Assembly: GCF_032163395.1 (NCBI RefSeq)
Contig: NZ_CP119968.1
Coordinates: forward strand, 1,473,501 to 1,537,500
Source: Gloeocapsopsis dulcis
Lineage (GTDB): Bacteria; Cyanobacteriota; Cyanobacteriia; Cyanobacteriales; Chroococcidiopsidaceae
Length of the DNA stretch: 64,000 nt
Direction: 5' to 3'
A program made the translations under genes and the position numbers. The notes under the pieces are model-generated. The model saw nothing but the letters and a program-made list of their open reading frames with translations. It made no database searches and was not told where the DNA came from. This document shows positions 17,512 to 27,769 of this stretch, one piece after another (the stretch's first letter is position 1; each line of letters begins with the position of its first letter).

Positions 17512-18303
17512 CTACGTACTTCTCGTCTCTTGCTGTCGATTAGTACGCAGAATTTGCAGAAATTTATTTAGGTTAAAACTGCGCGGATCAATTCGCGTAC
17601 CTGAGCGATCAACTGCACGATGTGTTGTAATCCGATTATCTGGAACGCTACTTTGGGCTATTAACCAAGCAAGCGAACGATATTGTTCTTCTGTGTAACC
17701 ACTATGTCTTCTCGCATTGTTTCTTCCATTTGGTGGTGTTTCTAGTGCTACATGATAAGCAAAGTTATTCACAGAAGGAGGAAAATTAGGATGAGTTTTT
17801 ACGGCTTCTGAACCAGAAGCACCATCAAAGATAGAATTACCCGCCCCAAACGCCCGATATTCTGGTGGAACAAGATAAACAACTGTTCCATCTAATTTAA
17901 TTAATGCATGATAGCTTGCTTGCTGCCTTTCATCATAGTGGGGTGTTTGAAAAAAATTAATTGTACTAGCAGCAGAACTGACTGTTTCATGTAAAACAAT
18001 AATTGGTTGATTGGTAACAGGAACGCCATTGACATCGATACTCAGTCTTACGCCATAATTTGTCGGGTGTACCGGAACAACTTCATAATTTGGTTGATAT
18101 GCGCTTTGGGAGTTACTGAACGATCGTGCTGCGATAGGAGTTGCGATCGCTTGTGAATTGGTTGTTTGTTTCTCTATATTTACAACTAAGTTTGACATTG
18201 ATTCTATTTCAGGTTGTGATTCGTGCCAAATAGCTAAACTAAAAGTAAAAAAGCAAATTAATACAGCACTGACAAGTGTGCTAATCCAAATAAAACGCTT
18301 CAT
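17512..18303 (-). CDS. N-acetylmuramoyl-L-alanine amidase (Amidase_2/PGRP)
   Basis: A 263-residue envelope protein. Residues 5-27 form a signal peptide or anchor. The amidase fold begins near residue 85 (YGVRLSIDVNGVPVTNQPIIVLHETVSSA) with the zinc ligand His in VLHET. Further family motifs are DERQQASYHALIKLDGTVVYLVP, NFAYHVALETPPNGRNN and DNRITTHRAVDRSGTRIDPR (second His and the acidic ligand region). The enzyme should cut the amide between MurNAc and the stem peptide in the periplasm. It lies 22 bases downstream of the small cysteine-motif membrane protein gene, probably co-transcribed. Confidence 0.9.
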   Translation of the reverse strand: MKRFIWISTLVSAVLICFFTFSLAIWHESQPEIESMSNLVVNIEKQTTNSQAIATPIAARSFSNSQSAYQPNYEVVPVHPTNYGVRLSIDVNGVPVTNQPIIVLHETVSSAASTINFFQTPHYDERQQASYHALIKLDGTVVYLVPPEYRAFGAGNSIFDGASGSEAVKTHPNFPPSVNNFAYHVALETPPNGRNNARRHSGYTEEQYRSLAWLIAQSSVPDNRITTHRAVDRSGTRIDPRSFNLNKFLQILRTNRQQETRST

Positions 18304-18325
18304 ATTGTTTTTATTTAAATGCAGC

Positions 18326-18700
18326 TTAGTGAAATATTTTTTTAGCTTGAGGGCAATAATCTGTGCAATTAATCGCTTCCTCTGTTAAAGCAATTGTAGG
18401 ATTAACAGCACACTTGAGATAAGGATTGCTAGAAAAAAAGCGACAGTTGCTACAAGGAATCTTATTTAGTTGCTGTAGATTAATAACAATATCACTTTGT
18501 TTTTGTTTACGCAGCTTAGACAACATACTGAGAAAGATGACTCCACCAGTAAGTAAGCCTAAAGAACCCCAAAAAGCACTTGTATTAGGTATATTTACTT
18601 GATTAGGTGGTGCTGTATTCTGATTAATTTCTGTATAAGTCAGGTTACTAAAGTTCCTTTCTGCAAGTAAAGAGTTGTGATTAAGCTTGTGCCCCTGCAT
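18326..18700 (-). CDS. Small membrane protein with a conserved cysteine motif, function unknown
   Basis: A 124-residue protein. A polar N-terminus (about 40 residues) precedes one transmembrane segment (SAFWGSLGLLTGGVIFLSML, about 41-60). The C-terminal domain has a four-cysteine pattern: PCSNCRFF, LKCAVNPTIALTEEA and INCTDYCPQ. This motif recurs in short cyanobacterial proteins I recognise but cannot name. The cysteines could bind a metal or form disulfides. It is probably the first gene of the transcript with the amidase. Confidence 0.75.
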   Translation of the reverse strand: MQGHKLNHNSLLAERNFSNLTYTEINQNTAPPNQVNIPNTSAFWGSLGLLTGGVIFLSMLSKLRKQKQSDIVINLQQLNKIPCSNCRFFSSNPYLKCAVNPTIALTEEAINCTDYCPQAKKIFH

Positions 18701-19171
18701 ACTATTTACCTCAAATTACAGTCACTTGTCAGGATTTTGATGACATTGAATATGGAGTGCACGTTTTTCTGGCAAGGCTTGCATAACGGCAATACCAAGT
18801 TGGTCAAGTACCATGTAAAATCATATTTTTTACATCGATGGCAGTGAGGGATTACTACTAATAATCAGTATTTGGAACAATTGTGACGAGAGAGTGACAG
18901 ATGTTAGAAAAGTAAATGCAGTATAATTTCTAAGTTTAAAATCATCAAATAATATCATCGCAATGAATGAGAAACACAAATAATGTTCTTTTCTGTTCCT
19001 TTGCTGTCTATTTATATCAACCGCAAAGTAGAAGCTGTATAAGCTGATGGTATTTACTGCTGGTGTTCACCACAACAACCTGAAATAGGGCATAGTATTA
19101 TTAAGATCTATAATTGTCTAGTTATTCAAAAGTAGCCACAAAATCTTTAAATCAGAGGAGTAAGGTCTGCT
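18701..19171. other. Intergenic region between divergent genes
   Basis: About 470 AT-rich bases with no supported gene. GAGGAGTAAGG at 19156-19166 is the ribosome site of the AI-2E gene at 19172. Confidence 0.55.
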
Positions 19172-20290
19172 GTGAATTTTGGTCGATGGATTGGCTTAAT
19201 TGTTCTGCTGGTTTCTTTATATATCCTTTGGCAGATTCGGCAGCTGCTTTTACTCTTACTTACGGCAGTTGTATTAGCAACAGCTTTGAATAGGTTAGTT
19301 TTACAAGTACAAAGATTGAACGTCAAACGCGGTTGGGCGGTTTTAATTACTTTAACGAGTCTGTTGGCACTTCTCATTGGTTTTTTCGTGCTCATCGTAC
19401 CCGCGTTTATTGAGCAATTTCAACAACTAATTGCCTTACTTCCTACAGGTTTGGTGAGAATTCAAACTTGGCTGAGTTGGTTAGAGCAACAGATCGTCGA
19501 ACGATTTCCTAATTTACCAGGTAACTTACCCGACATTAGCAGCTTAATTCAGCAAATCCAGCCGATTGTTACTCAGTTATTAGGTCAATCTGTTAACTTT
19601 TTCTCAACTTCGATTACCGCACTGCTACAGTTTCTCTTAGTACTGGTGTTAACACTGATGTTGTTGGCACAGCCTCAGCCGTATCGTCAATCATTTATAC
19701 GACTTTTTCCTTCGTTCTATCGCCGTCGAGTCGATGATATTCTAACGCGGTGTGATGTTGCTTTGGGAAGTTGGGCAGTTGGGGCGTTGATTGAAGCGGT
19801 GTTTATTGCAGTTTTGAGTGGACTAGGTTTGTGGATTATTGGAGTACCCTTAGCCTTAGCTCATGCAATGCTTGCAGGTTTACTCAACTTTATTCCTAAT
19901 ATTGGGCCTACACTGAGTGCAGTGTTTCCACTTGCGATCGCACTTCTTGATGCTCCTTGGAAATCAGTAGCGGTTCTCATACTGTACATAGTTATTCAAA
20001 ATATCGAAAGTTACTGGTTAACTCCGTTGGTGATGGCACATCAAGTAGCCCTGTTACCGGCCATTACACTAACAGCGCAGTTGTTATTTGCAGGCTTTTT
20101 TGGTGCATTAGGCTTACTCATGGCGTTACCACTAACTGTTATTGCTAAAACATGGTTAGAGGAAGTTTTGTTTATAGATATTTTAGATAAGTGGCGCCAT
20201 CCCCACACTAAAGTGATGCATGAGGAAGTAATTTATGAGGCTAGTACGGATTACGATCCAGAAATTAGTGAGGAATGGAAAGAAGTATAA
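19172..20290 (+). CDS. AI-2E family transporter, second copy
   Basis: A 372-residue membrane protein starting at GTG behind a strong GAGGAGTAAGG site. N-terminal helices (residues 5-80), a periplasmic-type helical stretch (LVRIQTWLSWLEQQIVERF) and C-terminal helices with GLLNFIPNIGPTLSAVFPLAIALL match the UPF0118 exporter family. The acidic C-terminal tail (DYDPEISEEWKEV) is cytoplasmic. It converges on another AI-2E gene with only nine bases between the stops. Substrate unknown; the family includes both signal exporters and Na+/H+ antiporters. Confidence 0.9.
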   Translation: MNFGRWIGLIVLLVSLYILWQIRQLLLLLLTAVVLATALNRLVLQVQRLNVKRGWAVLITLTSLLALLIGFFVLIVPAFIEQFQQLIALLPTGLVRIQTWLSWLEQQIVERFPNLPGNLPDISSLIQQIQPIVTQLLGQSVNFFSTSITALLQFLLVLVLTLMLLAQPQPYRQSFIRLFPSFYRRRVDDILTRCDVALGSWAVGALIEAVFIAVLSGLGLWIIGVPLALAHAMLAGLLNFIPNIGPTLSAVFPLAIALLDAPWKSVAVLILYIVIQNIESYWLTPLVMAHQVALLPAITLTAQLLFAGFFGALGLLMALPLTVIAKTWLEEVLFIDILDKWRHPHTKVMHEEVIYEASTDYDPEISEEWKEV

Positions 20291-20299
20291 GCTCAATTG

Positions 20300-21349
20300 T
20301 TAACTATCCTCCTTCTGCCCTGCTTGAAGTTGATTTAATTCAAATAAACTAATTATTACGCCTGCGATCGGAACGGATAGAAAAACACCAACTAAACCTG
20401 CAATTCTTGCACCCACTAGCAAGGCAAAAAACATCACAACCGGATTGATATTCAGCGAACCTTGCATGATTTTTGGCATGAGAATATTTTCTTCGACTTG
20501 TTGTAGTAAAACGCAACCGACCAAGACTTGCAGGCTAAGCCAAATTCCTTGGGGTAATAAGATGATGGACACTAAACCAACTCCGATTGTTGCACCAATA
20601 CCAGGAATCAAGTCAAATACTCCGGCGATCGCCGCTAGTAATAAAGCAAAGGGCGCTTGTAATAGTAACAAGACGACGTAAACTGACACGCCAAAAAAGA
20701 GTGACAATAGGAACCGTCCCCAGAAAAAACCGAGAAAGTTATGTTGAATTGCCTGAGTTAATTTATCGCGCCAATGAGAGGGAAAAACTTGTAAAAGAAA
20801 ATACCACAGTCGCTTACCATCAAGTAGCATAAACAATGCAATGACGGCAATAATAATTAAATCTAGAACATTAGTAATAATTGCTTGTAACGTAGCTAAG
20901 CCAAATCCTAATCCAGCTAAAGCTTGATCGCGAATTTGCTCTTCAATAGCCTCAAGATCTACTTGAAAGTTAAATCGCTGTAAGGCTTGTTCTATTTGTT
21001 CTATGACAGGTAAAACACTATTTAATAATTCTGGGGCTTGATTGATAAGTTGTTCGCCTTGTGATAAAATCGCTAAACCGATTGTAAAAACTATAGCTAG
21101 CAAAAGAAAAATACTTAAGAGAAAAACGATAACGACTGCTATAGCATGAGGTAAAAAACGCTCTACCCAACGTACTGGATAGCTGAGAAGAAAAGCAAAA
21201 ACAGCAGCAAAAATAAAAGTGACAATGACATGTTCAAAATAAGCTAGTATTTGAGCTATTGCCCAACCTAAGGCAATCAGTAATAGATACCGGACTAAGG
21301 TTGAATTATTTAGTCGCTGCCATAGAGGCTTAATCGGTGACTCACTCAT
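20300..21349 (-). CDS. AI-2E family transporter, third copy
   Basis: A 349-residue polytopic membrane protein of the UPF0118/AI-2E family with the diagnostic FDLIPGIGATIGVGLVSIIL segment and EENILMPKIMQGSLNINPVVM in the C-terminal bundle. Helices occupy about residues 18-85, 150-175, 205-260 and 270-335. It lies 60 bases downstream of the YihY-family gene on the same strand, so the two are probably co-transcribed. Sequence differs clearly from the copies at 8134 and 19172, so these are old paralogues rather than recent duplicates. Confidence 0.9.
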   Translation of the reverse strand: MSESPIKPLWQRLNNSTLVRYLLLIALGWAIAQILAYFEHVIVTFIFAAVFAFLLSYPVRWVERFLPHAIAVVIVFLLSIFLLLAIVFTIGLAILSQGEQLINQAPELLNSVLPVIEQIEQALQRFNFQVDLEAIEEQIRDQALAGLGFGLATLQAIITNVLDLIIIAVIALFMLLDGKRLWYFLLQVFPSHWRDKLTQAIQHNFLGFFWGRFLLSLFFGVSVYVVLLLLQAPFALLLAAIAGVFDLIPGIGATIGVGLVSIILLPQGIWLSLQVLVGCVLLQQVEENILMPKIMQGSLNINPVVMFFALLVGARIAGLVGVFLSVPIAGVIISLFELNQLQAGQKEDS

Positions 21350-21409
21350 AAACGAGGGCTTAAGGAAGTTGTACGAAAATTCTTTAATTCATTGCAGTAG
21401 TGACTACTC

Positions 21410-22390
21410 CTATCTTCTCCCAATGAGGCTATGCCATGTACGCATACACTGACGACGAAAATTAGTTAGTAAACCAGGCGATCGCTTCTGCTTTGCTTGG
21501 GGCACATCTTCGGAAATAGGTATTGCATATTCTTCTGGTACGATGGGAGAGCCATGTTGTTTGGCATACACTTTAGTAAACTCTGCACCCAAAAAGAGAA
21601 TATGGGCAGCGTAGTAAATCCAGGTGATAATGATTAGAAATGAACCAGCAACACCATAAGCTGAAGCAAAATTTGTTTGACCTAAGAATAAACCAAAAAA
21701 GTATTGACCTAGCATAAATAATATTGTGGTAAACATAGAGCCGACCAAGGCATCACGCCATCTTACCTTGGCATCAGGTAGCACAGTATACATTGCAGCA
21801 AATAAAACTGTAATCATACTAAAAGAGACTAAAAAGCTGAGAATTTGCCACCAATAACCGCGTCCAGGGGTCAAATCATTTAAAACATCAACAATTGATG
21901 CTAATACTGCATTAGCCAGAAAAGAAACGAGAAGTAAAAAAGCAATCACTAAGACCATTGCAAACGATAATAATCGTTTGCGGAGAAAGTGTGTCATATG
22001 CCTTCCAGGTTCTGGTTTAACTTCCCAGATTTTGTCGAGTGCATTTTGAATTTGGGCAAAAACTCCAGAAGCACCAAATGCAAAAAAAGCCAAGTTAAAG
22101 ATTAGCTGGAATGTACCTTCTGTAGCATCTTGTCGCATATTGGCGATCGCTGTTGCAATCACCTGTGCACTCTCAATTCCGACAATACCTTGAATTTGAT
22201 TGACAAGTTGCTGTTTTGCTATTGCTTCGCCATAAATTGCCCCTACCATCATAATCACAAGGATCATGAGTGGTACAAGCGAAAAAACTGTGTAATATGC
22301 CAAAGACGAAGCTAATAACGAAACTTGATTAAATTGCCACTCGGAAATAGTCTCCTTGAGTAGTCGCCATAGATTTCTGAGATATTTCAT
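21410..22390 (-). CDS. YihY/BrkB family inner-membrane protein
   Basis: A 326-residue polytopic protein. Family features are SLLASSLAYYTVFSLVPLMI after an amphipathic N-terminus, FGASGVFAQIQNALDKIWEV, and GSFLIIITWIYYAAHILFLGAEFTKVYA in the last helices. Six membrane segments are visible. The family, once thought to be RNase BN, has no firm biochemical role. The basic C-terminal tail (RRQCMRTWHSLIGRR) is cytoplasmic. It lies 40 bases downstream of the antiporter gene and 60 upstream of the AI-2E gene, suggesting a three-gene membrane-transport operon read leftwards. Confidence 0.9.
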   Translation of the reverse strand: MKYLRNLWRLLKETISEWQFNQVSLLASSLAYYTVFSLVPLMILVIMMVGAIYGEAIAKQQLVNQIQGIVGIESAQVIATAIANMRQDATEGTFQLIFNLAFFAFGASGVFAQIQNALDKIWEVKPEPGRHMTHFLRKRLLSFAMVLVIAFLLLVSFLANAVLASIVDVLNDLTPGRGYWWQILSFLVSFSMITVLFAAMYTVLPDAKVRWRDALVGSMFTTILFMLGQYFFGLFLGQTNFASAYGVAGSFLIIITWIYYAAHILFLGAEFTKVYAKQHGSPIVPEEYAIPISEDVPQAKQKRSPGLLTNFRRQCMRTWHSLIGRR

Positions 22391-22430
22391 GATTACTCAA
22401 TTATTTTGCTCCTTAGTTTTATATTTATAC

Positions 22431-24563
22431 CTATCGCGGAAAATGGAGCACAACGATCGAAGTTTCTCGGTGGGTGCGCGCAATCACTTCTGGTTCTGTT
22501 CCTAACATCCGCATACTTAAAATATCAGGGTGATTTCCCGAAGTCAGGATGAGTAAATCGTTAGGTTGAATCATTTTGGCAACACGGCTGACAAAATTGC
22601 CCCGCACATACTCAATTGTTGCTTCAGTTTGGACTGGAGGAACTTTAGGTGCCTTGCGACGAGAACTTCTGGTGACGTGCAACACTTGTAACGTTGCTTT
22701 AAGTTCGTCGGCTAAGGTTTCTGCTAAAGTAATTGTTTTTTGAAATTTAGATGAGGCGAAATCTAAATCAGTTAATGCTAGTATGATACGTTCAGTATTT
22801 CTAATTGGCTGCGCAAATCGTGCCACTAATACAGGTACGGTTGCTTGCCGGATGACATTGTCAATGACACTGCCAAAAAAATTATCGCGATAGCTAGAGT
22901 AACCTTTCCAACCACAAACAATCAAATTGGCATCTCGTTCTTGTGCTGCTCTGAGAATTCCTTTTTCAATTGAATCATCGACACGTCCAATTGTTTCAAC
23001 TGACGTTACTGCTGCATGGGCAATTGTTTCGGCTGTTGCTAAGAGTTGTTGTTGCTGTATTTTTTTCTCGCCGGTGATAGGTCCACTACTGTCGCTCAGA
23101 ATGTGTAAGGGTAGTAACGTACCGTCACTTTTTTTTGCTAAGATTAACGCCAGATTTAAGAGATGATCTTCAGTACTAGGGTTAGCAACGGGGACTAAAA
23201 TGCGATCAGCTAGTTTCTGTGTTGTCTCTGTTGTGGGAGTTGTGACATCAGGTTTTACTCCGCTTCCCCAACGTGTTGTCACCCACGGAGACGCAATACA
23301 CGTTACTAAGATCATGGCGATCGTGCCGTTTACCGTTAACTGATCGACTAAATCAATTTCAAATGCAACTGTAATTGCGGCTAAAGTTGATGCAGCTTGT
23401 GCAACAGAAAGACCAAACATCAACATCACACTAGGAAACTGCAAGCCAAAAACCTTACCAGAACCCCAAGCCGGTAAAAATTTAGCAAGAATAGCAACAA
23501 AAGTCATTACTCCTGCTACTAATAAAGAGCGTGGTTCGCTAATCAAAATTGCAGGATTAATTAGCATCCCTACAGAAATAAGAAAAAATGGAATGAATAA
23601 AGTATTGCCAATAAATTGAATGCGGTTCATTAAAGGACTCAATTGAGGAATCAATTGAGTAATTGCAATTCCAGCTAAAAAAGCTCCAATAATTGGTTCA
23701 ACTTCAATTAATTCAGCTACGTAAGATACGATAAATAACGTAGCAACAACAAATGTAAATTCCGCACTTTCGTCGTGTCCAAAACGCCGAAAAAACCAAC
23801 GACCAACTTTAGGAACTCCCCATAAAGTTGCAAAAGTATAAATAGTTAAAGCTGGAATAAGAAATAACCAAAAACCTAAAGTAAGACTTCCTTGATGAGC
23901 GCGAACAACAACAGCTAAAACAAGAAGTGCTAAGACATTAGTAATCAAAGTTCCTCCCAAAACTGTTGTTACAGCTTGGGTACGCATCACTCCCAGCCTC
24001 ATCACAATGGGTAGCGCAACAAGTGTATGCGAAGCGAAACAGGAAGCAACAAGAATGGAAGCAAGTAATCCGTAACCTAACAGCAACATACTGCCAGTTC
24101 CTAAAAGCATAGGAATACCGAAAGTTGCTAGTCCAAAAATGACTGCTTTATCGGCGTTGTACTTTAAGTCATCAAGGCTTGTTTCTAAACCAGCCATGAA
24201 CATCAAAAATAGCAATCCTACAGTACCGAGTAAGACGATTGTGCTATCACGCTCTAATAGTCCAAAACCATAGGGACCTACGGCTAATCCTGCTAAAATT
24301 AAACCGACAATACCTGGTAGTTTTATCCGCTCGAATAATAGCGGCGCAACTAGCATAATTGCCATGATAATCAGAAATACAGGTACAGGATCGGTAATTG
24401 GACCAGCTAAGACTGATGGACGAAAAAACTCAACAAGCGATCGCCCAGTATTTTGCGTACACAACCAACTCGTTTGCACGAATGTTATAAAAGTTACTTG
24501 ATAGAAATTTATGATTGCCATTGTGCTCTGAGTGTAAAGATTGCTGATAGGTAAGGTATACAT
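22431..24563 (-). CDS. CPA2 cation:proton antiporter with C-terminal universal stress domain
   Basis: A 710-residue protein. Residues about 60-430 are the Na+/H+ exchanger domain with 12-13 helices (ERIKLPGIVGLILAGLAVGP, FLMFMAGLETSLDDLK, PIIGAFLAGIAITQLIP). Residues 445-710 form a cytoplasmic universal-stress-protein-like domain (LADRILVPVANPSTEDHLLNLAL, ANLIVCGWKGYSSYRDNFFGSVIDNVI). This fusion is common in cyanobacteria and suggests ligand-controlled Na+ or K+/H+ exchange. The first 14 residues may be untranslated; MAIINFYQVTF (Met15) is an alternative start. It is the likely first gene of the leftward membrane operon with the YihY and AI-2E genes. Confidence 0.9.
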   Translation of the reverse strand: MYTLPISNLYTQSTMAIINFYQVTFITFVQTSWLCTQNTGRSLVEFFRPSVLAGPITDPVPVFLIIMAIMLVAPLLFERIKLPGIVGLILAGLAVGPYGFGLLERDSTIVLLGTVGLLFLMFMAGLETSLDDLKYNADKAVIFGLATFGIPMLLGTGSMLLLGYGLLASILVASCFASHTLVALPIVMRLGVMRTQAVTTVLGGTLITNVLALLVLAVVVRAHQGSLTLGFWLFLIPALTIYTFATLWGVPKVGRWFFRRFGHDESAEFTFVVATLFIVSYVAELIEVEPIIGAFLAGIAITQLIPQLSPLMNRIQFIGNTLFIPFFLISVGMLINPAILISEPRSLLVAGVMTFVAILAKFLPAWGSGKVFGLQFPSVMLMFGLSVAQAASTLAAITVAFEIDLVDQLTVNGTIAMILVTCIASPWVTTRWGSGVKPDVTTPTTETTQKLADRILVPVANPSTEDHLLNLALILAKKSDGTLLPLHILSDSSGPITGEKKIQQQQLLATAETIAHAAVTSVETIGRVDDSIEKGILRAAQERDANLIVCGWKGYSSYRDNFFGSVIDNVIRQATVPVLVARFAQPIRNTERIILALTDLDFASSKFQKTITLAETLADELKATLQVLHVTRSSRRKAPKVPPVQTEATIEYVRGNFVSRVAKMIQPNDLLILTSGNHPDILSMRMLGTEPEVIARTHRETSIVVLHFPR

Positions 24564-24847
24564 ATCAATTTTTGACTCTAAAAATATCTATACTTAGTTA
24601 CTTTTTTTAGTAAATAAAACTTGTATGTCAAAATATTTGCTCGATTTAGCACAAAGTACAAAATAGTTACAAGTTATTGACTACAAGCAGGGAACCATCA
24701 TCTTTAATGTCTTGAAAATTGTCATTTTTCCATCATATATATTTAATACAGTAATGAAGATAACGGTTTTTACAAACATGTAATGGCTTGTGGTGTAACT
24801 TTAATCTATAACCTAACTGCCAGTAACAGTGTCGGGGGGCAAATCAC

Positions 24848-27631
24848 ATGACAGCAACAGCAGAAAAATTGCTGGAACATCATTGGCATAATCTACCACC
24901 ACAAGAGATTGCTCAAAGTTTAGATAGCGATCTTAAAAATGGTTTATCTGCTGCTGAAGTGTCGCAACGACAGCAGAAATACGGTCCAAATGAGTTAAAA
25001 GCCAAGCCAGGGAAAAGCCCGATAGTCAGATTTTTGTTGCAGTTTAATCAACCTCTGCTATATATCTTATTGATTGCAGGCGCGATTAAAGCATTACTCG
25101 GATCGTGGGCAAATGCTTGGGTAATCTGGGGTGTAACTGTCATTAATGCAATTATCGGCTATGTTCAAGAAGCAAAAGCCGAAAGTGCGATCGCTGCGCT
25201 GGCTTCGGTAGTAAAAACTGAAGCTACGGTATTGCATGATGGACAAAAAGTGCGCGTATCTTCAACAGAAATTGTGCCTGGTGACATTGTATTACTCGCT
25301 TCTGGCGATAAAGTCCCTGCAGATTTACGGTTAATTGATGTCCGCAACTTGCAAGTCAACGAATCAGCGCTTACCGGCGAATCAGTTGCTGTAGAAAAGA
25401 CAACACAACAAGTGGATGTTGATGCACCCTTAGCCGAACGTACCAATATGGCGTATGCAGGTAGCTTTGTCACGTTTGGTACAGCTAGAGGAGTTGTGGT
25501 GGCGATCGGTCAAAGTACTGAAACCGGACGCATTTCGCAATTAATTGATCGCGGGACAAACCTCACAACACCTCTGACACGCAAGTTTGATCGCTTCAGC
25601 CGTACGCTGTTGTACATTATTTTGGGTGTTGCGGCGTTAACCTTTGCGGTGGGTATTGGTTACGGGAACTCCTTAGCCGAGATGTTTGAAGCTGCTGTTG
25701 CTTTAGCCGTGAGTGCAATTCCCGAAGGATTACCTGCGGTAGTAACAATCACATTGGCAATTGGTGTTTCGCGGATGGCGCGGCGTCATGCGATCGTTCG
25801 CAAGCTACCTGCGGTAGAAACCCTCGGTGGTGCTACAGTGATCTGTTCTGACAAAACTGGAACACTCACCGAAAACCAAATGACAGTACAGGCAATTTAT
25901 GCCGGAGAGCGGCAATATAAAGTTACGGGTAGTGGGTATAATCCAGAAGGGGAAATTATTGTTGATGCAGACATACCTGATGGTACTGCCGCACAGCAGA
26001 GTGCAGATCTAAACTCAAACGTCGCTTTACATGAATGCTTAATTGCGGGCTTACTCTGTAATGACTCGCGCATAGAAGTCAAAGACGGGCAAAATGCCGT
26101 AATTGGCGATCCCACTGAAGGAGCTTTGATTATTGCCGCAAATAAAGCGGGACTGAGTGACTCTTGCGAAGAAGAAATGCCCAGAGTGGATGTAATTCCC
26201 TTCGAGTCAGAGTTTCAGTACATGGCAACGTTGTATAAGAAGGGCCGAGGAGTCCGAGGCGAGGAGCGAGGGGTTGTTTACGTTAAGGGTTCGGTGGAGG
26301 CACTTCTCAAGCGCTGCGATCAAATGCTGGATGCGCACGGAGAACTCCAGCCTATTGATGTGGAGACAATTCAAGAACAAGTTGATGCGATGGCTCATCA
26401 AGGATTGCGAGTACTAGCGTTTGCTAAAAAAACAGTTGCCGTAGAGCAAAATTCGCTCGATCACGATGATATTGCCGCAGGGTTGATCTTCACGGGATTA
26501 CAAGGCATGATTGATCCGCCGCGTCAAGAAGCAATTGGGGCAGTGCAAGCGTGTCAAGAAGCAGGAATTCAAGTCAAGATGATTACTGGCGATCATGCTG
26601 TCACTGCAAAGGCGATCGCCCAACGGATGGGGTTTAATCGCAACGGAGAGGTGCTTGCATTTACCGGACAACAATTGTTGCAGATGGACGATCGCGAACT
26701 GGCTAACGCGGTAGAAAATGGTGCAGTGTTTGCCCGTGTTGCCCCTGAGCAGAAACTCCGTCTAGTGGAAGCTTTACAATCTAAAGGTGAAGTTGTCGCA
26801 ATGACAGGCGATGGCGTGAATGATGCTCCTGCCTTAAAACAAGCTGATATTGGGATTGCAATGGGCGGTGCAGGAACCGAAGTCGCCAAAGAAGCCTCCG
26901 ACATGATTTTGACAGATGATAACTTCGCCTCGATTGAAGCCGCAGTTGAAGAAGGACGTACAGTTTATCGTAATTTATTGAAAGCGATCGCATTTATTCT
27001 CCCTGTCAATGGTGGCGAATCAATGACGATTTTAATTAGCGTGTTGCTAGCGCGAGTCCTCCCGATCCTCTCATTACAAGTTCTTTGGCTGAATATGGTG
27101 AATTCAATTGCGATGACTGTACCACTTGCTTTTGAACCCAAATCAGAAATTGTGATGCAGCAGGAACCGCGTAACCCAAATGAACCACTCCTTTCCCGCA
27201 GGCTACTGTATCGCATCATCCTGATCTCTGTGTTTAACTGGATTCTGATTTTCGGTATGTTTGAATGGATACTCCGCGATACTGGAAATGTTGCTTTAGC
27301 CCGTACAATGGCAGTTCAATCTCTTGTTTCTGGTAGGATCTTTTATCTGCTGAGTTTGAGTCAACTGGGAACTGCGATCGCTACTCGACTTCGTGGTCAC
27401 AGAAGAGAATCATTCAGCGATGCCCGTGCTATTGCAATTGGAATTATTGGTGCAGTCATTCTCCAAGTTATTTTCAGTCAAGTGAGTTTCATGAATACCT
27501 TATTCGCTACAGCACCACTCAACTGGAATCAATGGCTAATTTGTCTTCTTGTCGGTTTACCAATGATTCCCACTGCGATTATTGCTAATCGTATTGATCC
27601 GATTGAAAAGCCTTCTTCTAGAAAGAGATGA
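24848..27631 (+). CDS. P-type cation ATPase, type II (PacL/PMA-like)
   Basis: A 927-residue pump. An N-terminal cation-ATPase domain (residues 10-75) is followed by the actuator motif TGES (about 176), the membrane motif PEGLPAV, the phosphorylation site SDKTGTLTENQ with Asp335, and the hinge motif TGDGVNDAPALKQADIGIAMG near 655. Ten membrane helices are expected. PEGLP is typical of type II pumps (Ca2+, or Na+/K+ in cyanobacteria); the ion is uncertain. Residues about 465-476 (GRGVRGEERGVV) are encoded by a purine-rich repeat inserted in frame in the nucleotide-binding domain. The gene diverges from the antiporter operon, consistent with shared ion-stress regulation. Confidence 0.92.
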   Translation: MTATAEKLLEHHWHNLPPQEIAQSLDSDLKNGLSAAEVSQRQQKYGPNELKAKPGKSPIVRFLLQFNQPLLYILLIAGAIKALLGSWANAWVIWGVTVINAIIGYVQEAKAESAIAALASVVKTEATVLHDGQKVRVSSTEIVPGDIVLLASGDKVPADLRLIDVRNLQVNESALTGESVAVEKTTQQVDVDAPLAERTNMAYAGSFVTFGTARGVVVAIGQSTETGRISQLIDRGTNLTTPLTRKFDRFSRTLLYIILGVAALTFAVGIGYGNSLAEMFEAAVALAVSAIPEGLPAVVTITLAIGVSRMARRHAIVRKLPAVETLGGATVICSDKTGTLTENQMTVQAIYAGERQYKVTGSGYNPEGEIIVDADIPDGTAAQQSADLNSNVALHECLIAGLLCNDSRIEVKDGQNAVIGDPTEGALIIAANKAGLSDSCEEEMPRVDVIPFESEFQYMATLYKKGRGVRGEERGVVYVKGSVEALLKRCDQMLDAHGELQPIDVETIQEQVDAMAHQGLRVLAFAKKTVAVEQNSLDHDDIAAGLIFTGLQGMIDPPRQEAIGAVQACQEAGIQVKMITGDHAVTAKAIAQRMGFNRNGEVLAFTGQQLLQMDDRELANAVENGAVFARVAPEQKLRLVEALQSKGEVVAMTGDGVNDAPALKQADIGIAMGGAGTEVAKEASDMILTDDNFASIEAAVEEGRTVYRNLLKAIAFILPVNGGESMTILISVLLARVLPILSLQVLWLNMVNSIAMTVPLAFEPKSEIVMQQEPRNPNEPLLSRRLLYRIILISVFNWILIFGMFEWILRDTGNVALARTMAVQSLVSGRIFYLLSLSQLGTAIATRLRGHRRESFSDARAIAIGIIGAVILQVIFSQVSFMNTLFATAPLNWNQWLICLLVGLPMIPTAIIANRIDPIEKPSSRKR
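26241..26273 (+). repeat. In-frame GC-rich repeat in the P-type ATPase gene
   Basis: The segment beginning AGGGCCGAGGAGTCCGAGGC is purine-rich and unlike the surrounding coding DNA. It resembles the repeat at the end of the AI-2E gene (9160). It encodes GRGVRGEERG where relatives usually have a short turn before the VYVKG strand. Confidence 0.45.
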
Positions 27632-27632
27632 A

Positions 27633-27769
27633 GATGCCCTCCGACTAAAGTCGGGGCTACTCAAGCAAAGTGTACCTTCGTACACTAAAACAAGATTTTT
27701 ATGAGTAAGTCCACCTCCGTGGACTTTGTTTATTTAGCAGCGAATTCATTCGCACTCGCATTCATGCAG
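27633..27769 (+). repeat. Multi-hairpin intergenic repeat, copy A
   Basis: Four hairpins follow one another: CCGACT-AA-AGTCGG (27641-27654), GTGTAC-CTTC-GTACAC (27670-27685), GTCCAC-CTCC-GTGGAC (27709-27724) and GCGAAT-TC-ATTCGC (27740-27753), then ACTCGCATTCATGC. The remaining bases to 28020 show no gene. A second copy at 32463 has three of the four stems with compensatory changes. It starts two bases after the ATPase stop and may be transcribed with it. Confidence 0.8.
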